Below the pieces are notes generated by a model that was given only the letters and a program-made list of their open reading frames with translations, did no database searches and was not told the DNA's origin. From Streptomyces sp. DH24 (GTDB lineage Bacteria > Actinomycetota > Actinomycetes > Streptomycetales > Streptomycetaceae), in assembly GCF_029813775.1 (NCBI RefSeq), contig NZ_JARVKW010000010.1:62001-126000 (forward strand): a stretch of 64,000 nt of DNA. The letters are read 5' to 3'. A program made the translations under genes and the position numbers. Shown piece after piece: positions 1-11,152 of this stretch (the first letter of the stretch is position 1; each line of letters starts with the position of its first letter).

Positions 1-357
1 GATGACCTTCTTCGCCCCGCCGTCGACGTGTGAGCGGGCCTTCGCGGCGTCGGTGAAGATGCCGGTGGACTCGATCACGATGTCCACTCCCAGGTCGCCC
101 CAGGGCAGGGCGCCGGGGTCGCGCTCGGCGAGGACCTTGATCGTCCGGTCGCCGACGCGGATCGCGCCCGGCTCGGCGGTGATCTCCTCGGGGAAGCGCC
201 CGAGAATCGAGTCGTAGGCGAGCAGGTGGGCCATCGTGGGCACGTCGCCCAGGTCGTTGACGGCGACGATCTCCAGCTCCGAATTCCGCGCGGCCGCCGC
301 GCGGAAGACGTTGCGACCGATGCGCCCGAAGCCGTTGATACCGATTCGCACAGTCAT
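1..357 (-). CDS. gap: Glyceraldehyde-3-phosphate dehydrogenase, N-terminal part (runs off the window)
   Basis: Glycolytic NAD-dependent dehydrogenase that converts glyceraldehyde 3-phosphate to 1,3-bisphosphoglycerate in the cytoplasm. The first 119 codons are present. They begin MTVRIGINGFGRIGRNVF, the classical Rossmann nucleotide-binding start (GxGxxGR), followed by AVNDL and the stretch IVIESTGIFTDAAKARSHV, all diagnostic of the family. The catalytic Cys lies beyond the window edge. The ATG is preceded by a GGTGAGGAA ribosome site. The gene is divergent from a MarR regulator across about 140 bp. Streptomyces carry more than one gap paralogue and this fragment cannot say which this is. Confidence 0.95.
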   Translation of the reverse strand, partial: MTVRIGINGFGRIGRNVFRAAAARNSELEIVAVNDLGDVPTMAHLLAYDSILGRFPEEITAEPGAIRVGDRTIKVLAERDPGALPWGDLGVDIVIESTGIFTDAAKARSHVDGGAKKVI

Positions 358-467
358 TGGTGTGTTCCTCACCTAGCGCTCTACCAGTCCATTGACGCGC
401 CGTTGCGCCGAGGTGCCAATGCACACCGAACGCCTGGACAAGGCGCCGGCACGCGATCGATCAGGAG

Positions 468-477
468 CTTATATAAG
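468..477. promoter_or_regulatory. Perfect 10-bp palindrome between gap and marR, candidate MarR operator
   Basis: CTTATATAAG is a perfect inverted repeat and one of the few AT-rich patches in the region. It sits 20 bp upstream of the marR GTG, between the two divergent genes. MarR proteins usually bind such palindromes and regulate themselves and the divergent neighbour. Its role here is inferred from position only. Confidence 0.4.
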
Positions 478-496
478 TCTGCGATACATTTCCAGG

Positions 497-958
497 GTGA
501 CTTTCACTCAGCGTGCCGATACCGACACCGACTTGGACGTCGGTGACCTCACCAGAGCGATCGAGAACTTCAATCGCTACTACATCCGGCTTCCCGCGGT
601 GCAGAAGCTGTCATTCACGACCCTGTCCGTGCTGGACACCCTGGCCGTCAGCGGTCCGAAGCGGCTGACCGAGCTCGCCAGGACCGAGCAGATCAGCCAG
701 CCGGGGCTCACTCAGCTGGTCACCCGGCTGGAGCGCGACGGTCTCGTGGAGCGCCGCCGCGACCCGGCGGACGGACGCGCCGTCCTCGTCCACATCACCG
801 ACAGCGGCCGAAGGATCGGCCAGACCCGCCGCGAGGACCGGGGCCGTCACCTGGTCCCGCTGATCGCCCGGCTGACGCCCGCGGAACGGCAGGCGATCGC
901 CGCGGCGCTGCCCGCCCTGACCCGCCTGGCGGAACTCGGCGCCGAGGCCCGACGGTAG
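497..958 (+). CDS. MarR-family transcriptional regulator
   Basis: Predicted dimeric winged-helix repressor of about 153 residues, the usual MarR length. The winged helix is visible around TELARTEQISQPGLTQLVTR and the wing signature DPADGRAVLV (family DxRD/DGR motif) follows. I chose the GTG at 497 because the protein then starts just before the family's first helix; an ATG 105 bp upstream would add a non-homologous stretch encoded across the palindrome at 468. The divergent gap gene is the obvious candidate target. The ligand is unknown. Confidence 0.85.
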   Translation: MTFTQRADTDTDLDVGDLTRAIENFNRYYIRLPAVQKLSFTTLSVLDTLAVSGPKRLTELARTEQISQPGLTQLVTRLERDGLVERRRDPADGRAVLVHITDSGRRIGQTRREDRGRHLVPLIARLTPAERQAIAAALPALTRLAELGAEARR

Positions 959-1121
959 GGCCCGTCCCCTTCTTGAACGGCCTGTGCCCCTGAGCCGGTT
1001 GTGCGTCAAGCGCCCCGGCGCTCCGGCCGCCGAGGGTGACGCCGCCCCTCGTTCCGCCCGCCCCCTCCGCGTCGGCGGGCTCCGGCGACCCGACCGGATC
1101 GCGGACACCCGATGCGCCCGA

Positions 1122-1135
1122 TGGGAACGTGCCCA
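1122..1135. promoter_or_regulatory. LacI-type operator upstream of the oxidoreductase gene
   Basis: TGGGAACGTGCCCA is an imperfect 14-bp palindrome (one mismatch between halves). The same sequence occurs at 7454-7467 and inverted at 7476-7489, between the sugar-transport operon and its LacI gene. It lies 53 bp upstream of the GTG at 1188. It resembles the CebR-type operator TGGGAGCGCTCCCA known from Streptomyces cellobiose genes, so the LacI protein encoded at 7680 is the likely binder. Confidence 0.75.
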
Positions 1136-1187
1136 TAGAGTGAGGCGCCGGGTGACCGTGCCGGGCAGGAGCAGTGGGAGCAGGGAC

Positions 1188-2177
1188 GTGAGCGAACAGA
1201 CCGTACGCTGGGGCATTCTGGCGACCGGCGGCATGGCCGCCGCCTTCACCGAGGACCTGCTGCGCGAGCCGGAGGCACGCGTCACCGCGGTCGGGTCCCG
1301 TTCCGTCGCCGGTGCGCAGCGGTTCGCGGAACGGTTCGGCATCCCCCGGGCCCACGGCACCTGGCAGGAGCTGGCCGCCGACCCGGAGGTCGACGTCGTC
1401 TACGTCGCCACCCCGCACGCCCACCACCTCGCCGCCGCGACGGCCTGCCTGGAGGCGGGCAAGCCGGTGCTGTGCGAGAAGCCCTTCGCCCTCAGCGGCC
1501 GGCAGACCCGCGCCCTGGTCGAACTCGCCGACGAGCGGCGGCTGTTCCTCATGGAAGCGATGTGGACGTACGTCAACCCGACCGTGCGCCGCGTCGCGGA
1601 ACTCGTGGCCGGCGGCGCCGTCGGTGAGGTGCGCGCGCTGCACGCCTCCTTCGGCGGGCGCGTCACCGCACCGCCCGAGCACCGGCTGTGGGACCCGGCG
1701 GCCGGGGGCGGCGCCCTGCTCGACCTGGGCACCTACCCGGTGTCCTTCGCGCACCTGCTGCTCGGCGCGCCCGACAGCGTCACCGCCCACGCCCGGCTGT
1801 CCCCGCGCGGCGTCGACGAGCAGACCGGTGTCCTGCTCGGGTATGACGGCGGGGCGATGGCCGTACTGACGTGCTCGCTGCTCGCCGACGACGAGCGCCG
1901 GGCGGTCGTGTACGGCACGGCGGGGCGCATCGAGATACCGGCGGACTTCTACAACCCCGGCTCCTTCGTGCTGCACCGCGACGGCCACGAGCCGCAGACG
2001 GTGACCGCCCCGCCGCAGCGGGGCAACGGCTACGGCCACCAGGCCCGGGAAGTGATGCGCTGCCTGCGGGCGGGACTGACCGAGTCGCCGCTGGTGCCGC
2101 TGGCGGGCTCCCTCGCCGTGATGGACACCCTGGACAAGGTGCGGGAACGCGTGGGGGTGCGCTATCCCGGGGAGTGA
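1188..2177 (+). CDS. Gfo/Idh/MocA-family NAD(P)-dependent oxidoreductase
   Basis: Predicted cytoplasmic sugar or inositol dehydrogenase of 329 residues, the normal length. The N-terminus VRWGILATGGMAAAF is the Rossmann nucleotide-binding start. The family EKP motif is present (CEKPFALSG), followed by the C-terminal alpha/beta substrate domain (GGGALLDLGTYP). I chose the GTG at 1188 because the nucleotide-binding strand begins directly after it and a GGGAGCAGG ribosome site precedes it. The operator at 1122 ties it to the beta-glucoside transport locus although it is separated from it and points the other way. It may oxidise a sugar released by the GH1 enzyme; the substrate cannot be read from sequence. 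Confidence 0.88.
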   Translation: MSEQTVRWGILATGGMAAAFTEDLLREPEARVTAVGSRSVAGAQRFAERFGIPRAHGTWQELAADPEVDVVYVATPHAHHLAAATACLEAGKPVLCEKPFALSGRQTRALVELADERRLFLMEAMWTYVNPTVRRVAELVAGGAVGEVRALHASFGGRVTAPPEHRLWDPAAGGGALLDLGTYPVSFAHLLLGAPDSVTAHARLSPRGVDEQTGVLLGYDGGAMAVLTCSLLADDERRAVVYGTAGRIEIPADFYNPGSFVLHRDGHEPQTVTAPPQRGNGYGHQAREVMRCLRAGLTESPLVPLAGSLAVMDTLDKVRERVGVRYPGE

Positions 2178-2185
2178 CCGGGGCG

Positions 2186-2249
2186 GCAGAACAGCAGGGC
2201 AGCAGGGCAAAAGGGCAAACAGGGCAACAGGGCAGTAGGACAGCAGGAC
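2186..2249. repeat. Purine-rich short tandem repeat
   Basis: About seven degenerate copies of a 7-10-bp CAGGGCA unit follow directly after the oxidoreductase stop codon. The rest of the 300-bp convergent gap holds the hairpin at 2385-2429 and no convincing gene. Confidence 0.7.
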
Positions 2250-2384
2250 GGTGGAGGCGGGTGGCGCGCGGGCAGCGTGGCGCCCGCCCCTTTTGCGTGC
2301 GGGCCCCGGCCCCGGGCGGCGATGCCGTACGACCACGGCGCGTTGTACAAACCTGCCGCCTGCCGCCTGCCGTCCAACAGGGAC

Positions 2385-2429
2385 GAGCCCGCCCCCGGCC
2401 CGGGTGTGCCGGGACTCGGGGGCGGGCTC
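2385..2429. terminator. Strong hairpin between convergent genes
   Basis: GAGCCCGCCCCCG pairs perfectly with CGGGGGCGGGCTC (13-bp stem) around a 19-nt loop. It lies between the convergent oxidoreductase and beta-glucosidase genes, so it could serve as a bidirectional terminator. There is no U-tract, which is common in Streptomyces. Confidence 0.75.
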
Positions 2430-2475
2430 GCGGTGCGGCGCCGGGCGGGGCGGCGTCGGTGCCGCACCGGGTCTG

Positions 2476-4944
<2,469 letters not shown>

Positions 4945-5940
4945 TCAGGACGTACGGGCGCGCAGGCGCTTGATCAGGCGCTGGGCCACGAAGACGAGGA
5001 CGAGCAGCAGGAACATCGCCCAGGCGACCGTCGCCGAGCGGCCCATCTGGTAGTTCTTCCAGCCCTCCTCGTACAGCAGCAGGCCCAGCGTCTGGTACTG
5101 GTTGTCCGCGCCGCCCGTCACACCGTTGGGGCCCTGGCCGAAGATCAGCGGCTCACCGAACAGCTGGGTCGCGCCGATCGTGGAGAGCACGATGGTGAAG
5201 ACGATCGTGGAGCGGATCCCCGGCACGGTGACGTGCGTGAACTGCTTCCAGCGGGACGCGCCGTCGATGGCGGCGGCCTCGTACCGGTCGGCGGGGATGG
5301 CCTGCATGGCGGCCAGGTAGAGCAGCGCGTTGTAGCCGGTCCAGCGCCAGATGACGATGGTGGAGATCGCGGCCTGGGCGGGCCACTTGTCGGCCTCCCA
5401 GTTCACCGGGTCCAGGCCGACCGTCCCGAGCGCCCAGTTGATCATGCCGAAGTCGCGCTCGAAGAGCATCGTGAACACCAGGGCGGCGGCACCCACCGAG
5501 GTGGCGTACGGCACGAGCGAGGCGACGCGGAAGAACAGCGAGCCGCGCATCCGGTAGTTGAGCAGGTGCGCCAGGCCGAGCGCCATCAGCAGCTGGGGCA
5601 CCGTGGACAGCACGCCGATCGTGATGGTGTTGAGCAGCGCGTTCCAGAACCGGGAGTCGTTCCACAGCTCGACGTAGTTGTCGAGCGCCACCCACTCCAT
5701 GATGTCGAGAGTGGCCAGTTCCACCCGGTGCAGGGAAATCCAGGACGTGTAGACGAGGGGGTAGAAGCTGAACGCGGCGAACACGACGAAGAACGGTGCG
5801 ACGAACGCGTAGGGAGCGCCCTTGACGTCCAGCCGGTGCAGCAGCGCGCCGCGCCGCCGGCCGGCGCCGTCGTCGCCCGGCCTCGGGGACGGGCGTTCAC
5901 GCCCCCGGCCGGCCTGGGCCTTGGTGGTGGAGGTGGCCAC
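4945..5940 (-). CDS. Sugar ABC transporter permease, MalF type
   Basis: Inner-membrane permease of 331 residues. A basic, low-complexity cytoplasmic N-terminus of about 40 residues precedes six predicted membrane segments, and the EAA loop reads YEAAAIDGASRWKQFTHVTVP. The GTG at 5940 has a GGAAGGAAG ribosome site. It pairs with the MalG-type permease immediately downstream and receives substrate from the lipoprotein encoded upstream. Confidence 0.93.
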   Translation of the reverse strand: MATSTTKAQAGRGRERPSPRPGDDGAGRRRGALLHRLDVKGAPYAFVAPFFVVFAAFSFYPLVYTSWISLHRVELATLDIMEWVALDNYVELWNDSRFWNALLNTITIGVLSTVPQLLMALGLAHLLNYRMRGSLFFRVASLVPYATSVGAAALVFTMLFERDFGMINWALGTVGLDPVNWEADKWPAQAAISTIVIWRWTGYNALLYLAAMQAIPADRYEAAAIDGASRWKQFTHVTVPGIRSTIVFTIVLSTIGATQLFGEPLIFGQGPNGVTGGADNQYQTLGLLLYEEGWKNYQMGRSATVAWAMFLLLVLVFVAQRLIKRLRARTS

Positions 5941-6070
5941 CGGACTTCCTTCCTGAGAGCGGATGCGTGAGCCGGACCCCCGGGCCCGCCGGCGGATGCG
6001 GGCGGGCCCGGGAGGCCCGAGGGCCGAAAGAACCTGAGGCCGCGAGGGGCCTTGGGCCGAGGGGCCGAGG

Positions 6071-7381
6071 TCAGCCGACGGCCTTCTCGATGCGCTCGGC
6101 GGTGGTCTTCCACGCCTCGTCGCGCGAGGCACCCTGCTGCTCGATCAGCGTCAGGCCCTGGGAGAAGGTGTCCTTGATCGTGCCGTCCTTGCGGCCGAGG
6201 ACCTGCTTGTCCGGTATGTCCTGTGCGGCCGCGCCGAAGATCTGGCCGATCGGGGCGCCGTTGAAGTACTCCGAGGTGACGTTCTTGACGTCGGGGCTCT
6301 CCAGCGCCTTCTGCGAGGACGGGACGCTGCCCTGCTTCTGGAAGATGTGGGCCTGCTGCTCCGGCGCGGTCAGCCACGCGACGAGCTTCTTCGCCTCTTC
6401 CTTCACCGGGCTGTTCTCGACCACGCCGAGGAAGGAGCCGCCCCAGTTGGCGCCCTTGGGGGCCTTGGCGACGTCCCACTTGCCCTTGTTCTTCTCGCCG
6501 GCCTTCTCGCCGATGTGGCCGAGCATCCAGGCCGGGCAGACGGCGGTGGCGAACGTACCGTTGGCCAGTCCGGGGTCCCAACCCGGCTGGAACTGGCGGA
6601 GCTTGGCGCTCAGGCCGTCCTCGGCGGCGTCGGCGGCGAGGTTCCAGGCCTCCTTGACGGCCGGGTTCTTGTCGTAGATCAGGTCGCCGTTCTCGTTGTA
6701 GTACTGCTCGGGGTAGCCGTAGACCATGGCGTTGAACAGGCCGCTGGCCGCGTCCATGTAGGCCACCTCGCCGCCCTTGAAGTCCTTCTTGAAGGTGCGG
6801 CCGACCTCGACGTACTTCTTCCAGTCGCCCTCCCACAGCTTGGCGACCTCGTCGCGGTCGGTGGGCAGGCCGGCCTTCTCGAAGTAGTCCTTGCGGTAGC
6901 AGACGGCCATCGGGCCGATGTCGGTGCCGAGGCCCAGCACCTTGCCGTCCTGCGTGGTGATCTGGGACTGCTTCCACGGCAGGAAGTGGTCGGTGCCCGC
7001 CACGTCGGAGAAGTCCGCGAACCTGGCCGCCTGGGTGTCGACGATCTCCTTGGCCCGGCCGATCTCGATGCCCTGGATGTCCTTCAGGCCCTTGCCCGCG
7101 GCGAGCCGGGTCTGCAGGGCGGTGTAGTACGTCTGCTCGTCACCGGCGACCTCGGCCTTGATCTCGACGCCGGGGTTCTCCTTCTCGTACTGCTCCAGCA
7201 GGCCCGTCTCCTTGAAGCCCATCACCCCGTACATGCCCATGGTGATGGTGACCTTGCCGTCCTTCTTGCCACCGCCGGTCGCCGAGTCGTCGCTGCCGCC
7301 GCAGCCGACGACGAGCGTGAGCGCGCCGACGGCCGCGACCGCCGCCACCGCCTTCCTGTGCAGCGATCTGTGAGTGCTCAT
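6071..7381 (-). CDS. Extracellular sugar-binding lipoprotein of an ABC importer
   Basis: Solute-binding protein of 436 residues, the usual CUT1 size. A signal peptide with lipobox LTLVVGCGG anchors it outside the membrane. The mature part has the family pattern (VTITMGMYG, PGVEIKAEV, YRKDYFEKAGLP). The ATG at 7381 follows AGGAGGAG, which rejects an upstream in-frame start that would run through the operators. It is the first gene of the operon, and the operator pair at 7454-7489 lies in its leader region. It probably binds cellobiose or another glucoside. Confidence 0.93.
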   Translation of the reverse strand: MSTHRSLHRKAVAAVAAVGALTLVVGCGGSDDSATGGGKKDGKVTITMGMYGVMGFKETGLLEQYEKENPGVEIKAEVAGDEQTYYTALQTRLAAGKGLKDIQGIEIGRAKEIVDTQAARFADFSDVAGTDHFLPWKQSQITTQDGKVLGLGTDIGPMAVCYRKDYFEKAGLPTDRDEVAKLWEGDWKKYVEVGRTFKKDFKGGEVAYMDAASGLFNAMVYGYPEQYYNENGDLIYDKNPAVKEAWNLAADAAEDGLSAKLRQFQPGWDPGLANGTFATAVCPAWMLGHIGEKAGEKNKGKWDVAKAPKGANWGGSFLGVVENSPVKEEAKKLVAWLTAPEQQAHIFQKQGSVPSSQKALESPDVKNVTSEYFNGAPIGQIFGAAAQDIPDKQVLGRKDGTIKDTFSQGLTLIEQQGASRDEAWKTTAERIEKAVG

Positions 7382-7453
7382 GGATCTCCTCCTAGCGACG
7401 GCGCTGACACATCGGAGTGACGAGTTCTGCGATGACAGCGGCTCTGATGGGGG

Positions 7454-7489
7454 TGGGAACGTGCCCAACTCTGGGTGGGCACGTTCCCA
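7454..7489. promoter_or_regulatory. Twin LacI-type operators upstream of the sugar transporter
   Basis: TGGGAACGTGCCCA (7454-7467) and its inverse TGGGCACGTTCCCA (7476-7489) are 22 bp apart centre to centre, about two helical turns, forming one large inverted repeat. They lie 73 bp upstream of the lipoprotein ATG and about 190 bp from the lacI ATG. A TTGACA box for the transporter lies on the minus strand at 7524-7529, so a repressor bound here would sit downstream of the promoter. The third copy is at 1122-1135. Confidence 0.85.
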
Positions 7490-7679
7490 CCGCGGATGGA
7501 AGACTCCTGGTAGCGAGCGGATCTGTCAATGACTTGAACACAAATAGCCCGCGGTGCCCCGCGCCGACTTTTGTTCCGAGGGCTCCGGGGGGTGCTTCGC
7601 ACACGGCGGCGTCTGTCAGAATTGCCGCTGGTCACGTCCGCGGCCGACGCCGTCGCGGTGAATCGCAGCGGAGGAGCGC

Positions 7680-8696
7680 ATGGCCGGGAACCGCCGCCCC
7701 ACGATCAAGACGGTCGCCGCCCGTGCCGGTGTCGGCCGGACGACGGTGTCCCGTGTCGTCAACGGCTCGGACCTGGTCAGCGCCGACGCGCGGGCCCGGG
7801 TCCTCGCCGCGATCAAGGAACTCAACTACGTCCCGAACTCGGTCGCCCGCGGCCTGGTGACCAACCGCACCAACGCGGTGGCACTGGTGATCCCCGAGTC
7901 CGAGAGCCGGCTCGGCTCGGAACCGTTCTTCGCGGCGATGATCAGGGGCGTCAGCGGCGCCCTGGCCGAGACCCGGACCCAGCTTCAGCTCATGCTCGTC
8001 CGCGACCAGGCCGAGCGCGACCAGCTGACCGAGTCGGTGGCGACCCGCCGCGTGGACGGCGTACTGCTGGTCTCGGTGCACGCCGACGACCGGCTGCCGG
8101 GCATCCTGGAGGAGATGGGGCTGCCCACGGTCCTGGCCGGCCGCCGCGACGAGCGGGAGCGGCTGAGCTACGTGGACTCCGACAACGCCGGGGGCGCCAC
8201 CGAGGCCGTCCGGCACCTGCTGCGCAGCGGCAGGACCCGCGTCGCCACCATCACCGGCCCGCTCGACATGGACGTCGGCCGCAGCCGGCTCGCCGGCTGG
8301 CGCGCGGCACATGCGGAAGCCGGAGTCCCAGCGCCCGAAGTCCTGGTGGAGAACGGGGACTTCACCGAGGAGGGCGGCTGCCGCGCGGTGCGTTCGCTTC
8401 TTGAACGCGCCCCGGATCTGGACGCCGTCTTCGCCGCCTCCGACCTCATGGCCGTCGGCGCGCTCGCCGAACTGCGCCGGCAGGGACGCCGGGTGCCCGA
8501 CGACATCGCCGTCGTCGGCTTCGAGGACTCCGTCCTCGCCCGCCACACCAACCCGCCGCTGACGACGGTCCGCCAGCCGGTGGAGGAACTGGGCCGGACG
8601 ATGGCCCGCATCCTCCTCACCGAGATCGCCGAGCCGGGCGCGTCCCGGCAGCAGACGACGCTGCCCACGGAGCTGGTGGTGCGCGAGTCCTCTTGA
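7680..8696 (+). CDS. LacI-family transcriptional regulator of the beta-glucoside locus
   Basis: Repressor of 338 residues. The N-terminal LacI helix-turn-helix and hinge are intact (TIKTVAARAGVGRTTVSRVV, then NYVPNSVARGL), followed by a periplasmic-binding-protein-like sugar sensor (AVVGFEDSVLARHTNPPLTTV). The ATG has a GGAGGAG site. It is divergent from the transporter. Its operator differs from the canonical CebR box at the central positions, so it is CebR-like but may answer to another disaccharide. Confidence 0.92.
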   Translation: MAGNRRPTIKTVAARAGVGRTTVSRVVNGSDLVSADARARVLAAIKELNYVPNSVARGLVTNRTNAVALVIPESESRLGSEPFFAAMIRGVSGALAETRTQLQLMLVRDQAERDQLTESVATRRVDGVLLVSVHADDRLPGILEEMGLPTVLAGRRDERERLSYVDSDNAGGATEAVRHLLRSGRTRVATITGPLDMDVGRSRLAGWRAAHAEAGVPAPEVLVENGDFTEEGGCRAVRSLLERAPDLDAVFAASDLMAVGALAELRRQGRRVPDDIAVVGFEDSVLARHTNPPLTTVRQPVEELGRTMARILLTEIAEPGASRQQTTLPTELVVRESS

Positions 8697-8873
8697 GGCG
8701 CGTCGTGCGTCGTCCTTGCGGGACCCGGGACGGCCTTCCCGTGGGGTCTGGGGCGCGCCGCCCTCCCGGCGCCCGCTACGGCCGTCGCGCCCGAGGTACG
8801 TCGTCTCCCTGGCGGCCGCGGGCGTCGTGCGGGGCCGTGCGACCCCCGTGTCGCGTCCGCGTCCCGCGGGTGG

Positions 8874-9560
8874 TCAGTGGCGGCGGCTGAGGGCCGTGCG
8901 CAGGGCGCGGCGCAGGTCCGGGGGCAGCGCCGGGCCGTCCGGCTCGGCACCGGCGGTGAGGGCCTCGGCGACCGTGCGCAGCTTGGTGTTGGACAGCTGG
9001 GACGTCTCCCGCAGGATGTGCCACGCCTCGTCCGACGTGCAGGCGTGGGTGGCCATGAGGATGCCGCGCGCCTGGTCGATCACCGGGCGCGACGCGATCG
9101 CCTGACGGAGCTGGTCCACCTCCTCCTGGAGCACGTGCAGCTGCTCGGCGCGTTCCCTGGCCACCGCGGACGTGGCGGACCGGGGCGCGGACTCCGGGGC
9201 GGGGCAGGTGGCGCCGTGCAGCGGGTCGGTGGTGTCCAGCCCGGCGAGTTCCAGGATGCGACGCGGCTGGCCCCGCCAGTTCCTGGTGGTCACGGTCGTG
9301 CCGTACCGGTGCCGGTGGTCGTTGAGCACGTCCAGGAACTGCAGCCCGGCCGTGTCCATGAAGACCACACCGCTCATGTCCAGGTCGATGCGGTGGACGG
9401 TGTCCGGCAGCGCGGCGAGTTCCCCGGCGAGGGAGTCCGCGCATCCGTGGACGAGCTCGCCCCGAGGGCTGAGCGTCGCCCGCCCGTCCGGGTCCACGCG
9501 GCAGTCGATCGACGGCGTGTTCAGCCGCCCCGCCAGAGGTGAAAGTGCCGCAGAGGTCAT
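8874..9560 (-). CDS. STAS-ANTAR two-domain regulator
   Basis: Cytoplasmic protein of 228 residues. Residues about 15-115 form a STAS (anti-anti-sigma-like) domain ending in the motif DMSGVVFMDTAG, where the position usually phosphorylated is Thr70. A short coiled coil (RERAEQLHVLQEEVDQL) leads into an ANTAR RNA-binding domain (ASRPVIDQARGILMATHACT). STAS domains pair with kinase/anti-sigma proteins and ANTAR domains bind paired hairpins to control termination. The divergent gene encodes an RsbW-like HATPase, a plausible partner. I see no obvious ANTAR double hairpin nearby. Confidence 0.88.
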   Translation of the reverse strand: MTSAALSPLAGRLNTPSIDCRVDPDGRATLSPRGELVHGCADSLAGELAALPDTVHRIDLDMSGVVFMDTAGLQFLDVLNDHRHRYGTTVTTRNWRGQPRRILELAGLDTTDPLHGATCPAPESAPRSATSAVARERAEQLHVLQEEVDQLRQAIASRPVIDQARGILMATHACTSDEAWHILRETSQLSNTKLRTVAEALTAGAEPDGPALPPDLRRALRTALSRRH

Positions 9561-9723
9561 GTCACCGCCTTGTCGTACTGTTGAGTGCCTTGTCCGAGGG
9601 CCGGAGCCCCGCACGTTCCGTCCCCTCGGTGCGCGGTTGCGGGAAACAGGGCCCGCGGTCCGCGTGTGGAGGGGCTTCGGACGTTCGCCTGCCCGCCGGA
9701 TGGCGTAGTACACCCGGGACGGG

Positions 9724-9748
9724 GAATGACCCGTTCCCGGTCGGGTAC
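9724..9748 (+). promoter_or_regulatory. Sigma-B-type promoter
   Basis: GAAT, 15 bp, then GGGTAC fits the published S. coelicolor sigma-B consensus (GNNT-N14-16-GGGTAC). It lies 88 bp upstream of the MEDS-HATPase ATG, in the 275-bp divergent region. A stress sigma factor would suit a gene for an anti-sigma-like kinase. No experiment is implied. Confidence 0.6.
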
Positions 9749-9835
9749 GCGCGGCCCAGCCCGGAAGAGGTGAGCGGGAAGGAAGGAAGCCGGCGTTCCG
9801 GTGCCCTGTCTGTCGGCGATCGAGGTGTCTGTGTC

Positions 9836-10843
9836 ATGAGTGCAGTGGCCGACCCCAGCGACCCGTTGGGGGTCCTGGGGCCACGTGGCCCGGGAGGCCC
9901 GGAAGGACCGGCGGCGGCCCTGGCGCCGTTCGTCCACCCCGCCCTGTTCTACGGGGACGAGGCCGAGTACCTCGCGGGCACGGTCTCCTTCGTGCGCGAC
10001 GGACTCGACGCCGGTGACCCGGTGGCCGTGGCGGTGCCCGGCGACAACCTGCGGCTCGTGCAGGACGCCCTCGGCGACCGGGGCCGGGCGGTGCGGTTCC
10101 TGGACATGCGGGAGGCGGGCCGCAACCCGGGCCGGATCATCCCCGGCGTGCTGCGCGCCTTCGCCGACGCGACGCCGCCCGGCCGCCGGGCGTGGATCAT
10201 CGGCGAGCCGATCTGGGCCGGCCGCTCGGCCACCGAATACCCCGCCTGCGTCCAGCACGAGGCGCTGATCAACGCCGCCTTCCGGGGCCGCGCCGTGAGC
10301 ATCCTGTGCCCCTACGACGTCCGCCGCCTCGACGCGCGCGTCCTCGCCGACGCCCACGCCACGCACCCCACCGTCATCCCCGCCGGCGAGGGGCGGGAGC
10401 GGCCCAGCGCCGCCTACGACCCGATGGGCGTCGTCGCCCGCTGGAACCGCCCGCTGCCCCCGGCGCCGAGCACGGCCCTGACGTACGCCTTCGACGCGGA
10501 CAGCCTCACCCGGGCGCGGCACGTCGCCGTCGGTGAGGGCGAGCGGCTCGGGCTGGTGGGCCTGCGGCTGGAGGACGTGGCGATCGTCTCGGCGGAGCTG
10601 ACCACCAACAGCGTCGTGCACGGCGGGGGTTCCGGCGTGCTGCGGATGTGGGAGGAGCGGGACGCCGTGGTGTGCGAGGTCGGCGACCGGGGGCGGCTCA
10701 CCGACCCGCTGGCCGGCCGTCTGCCCGCGCCCCGCGACCAGCGCGGCGGCCGGGGCCTGCTGCTGGTCAATCTGGTCTCCGACCTGGTCCGCGTGCACAC
10801 CACGGACGAGGGCACGACGATCCGCTGCTGGTTCCACCGCTGA
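9836..10843 (+). CDS. MEDS-domain sensor with RsbW-like HATPase
   Basis: Cytoplasmic regulator of 335 residues. Residues about 30-190 match the MEDS (DcmR-like) sensory domain (HPALFYGDEAEYLAGTVSFV, RAWIIGEPIWAG). Residues about 205-335 form a GHKL ATPase of the RsbW/SpoIIAB type with N-box ELTTNSVVHG and G-box GGRGLLLVNLV. Such proteins bind sigma or anti-anti-sigma factors. The ATG lies 88 bp downstream of a sigma-B-like promoter. The divergent STAS-ANTAR protein could be its antagonist; this is inferred from position. Confidence 0.88.
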   Translation: MSAVADPSDPLGVLGPRGPGGPEGPAAALAPFVHPALFYGDEAEYLAGTVSFVRDGLDAGDPVAVAVPGDNLRLVQDALGDRGRAVRFLDMREAGRNPGRIIPGVLRAFADATPPGRRAWIIGEPIWAGRSATEYPACVQHEALINAAFRGRAVSILCPYDVRRLDARVLADAHATHPTVIPAGEGRERPSAAYDPMGVVARWNRPLPPAPSTALTYAFDADSLTRARHVAVGEGERLGLVGLRLEDVAIVSAELTTNSVVHGGGSGVLRMWEERDAVVCEVGDRGRLTDPLAGRLPAPRDQRGGRGLLLVNLVSDLVRVHTTDEGTTIRCWFHR

Positions 10844-10902
10844 CCGGTCCCCGCGCGGCGGACGCGGGCCTCGGCGCCGGGACGTCACGGGGACCCGGCC
10901 CC

Positions 10903-11067
10903 GACCGACTGCTGGGCTCGGCCCGCTGCGGGCCCCGGCGAGCATGCCGCCCCGCTCCCGTGCGCCGGACTCCCGCGCGGCAGCGGGACCGACTGCTGGG
11001 CCCGGCCCCCTGCGGGCCCGCTCCCGTACGCCGGACTCCCGTGCCCGGGACTCCCGCGCGGCAGCGG
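10903..11067. repeat. Two tandem copies of an 81-84-bp GC-rich repeat
   Basis: Unit one spans 10903-10986 and unit two 10987-11067. Both begin GACCGACTGCTGGG and end CGCGCGGCAGCGG, and they differ by small insertions. They occupy most of the 309-bp convergent gap between the MEDS gene and the histidine kinase gene. I see no gene in that gap. Confidence 0.75.
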
Positions 11068-11152
11068 CCTGCTCGCGGCGCCGACCTGTGCGCGGCGCCG
11101 ACCCGCGCGCCGGGGTACGTGGCCCCACCCCGGGGCCGACCCGGGCGTCGGC

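Noticed and set aside
390..420. A third copy of the CATTGACGCGC promoter core near the marR gene
   Set aside because: The -35-like box is present, but there is no matching -10 and no IclR-type element behind it.
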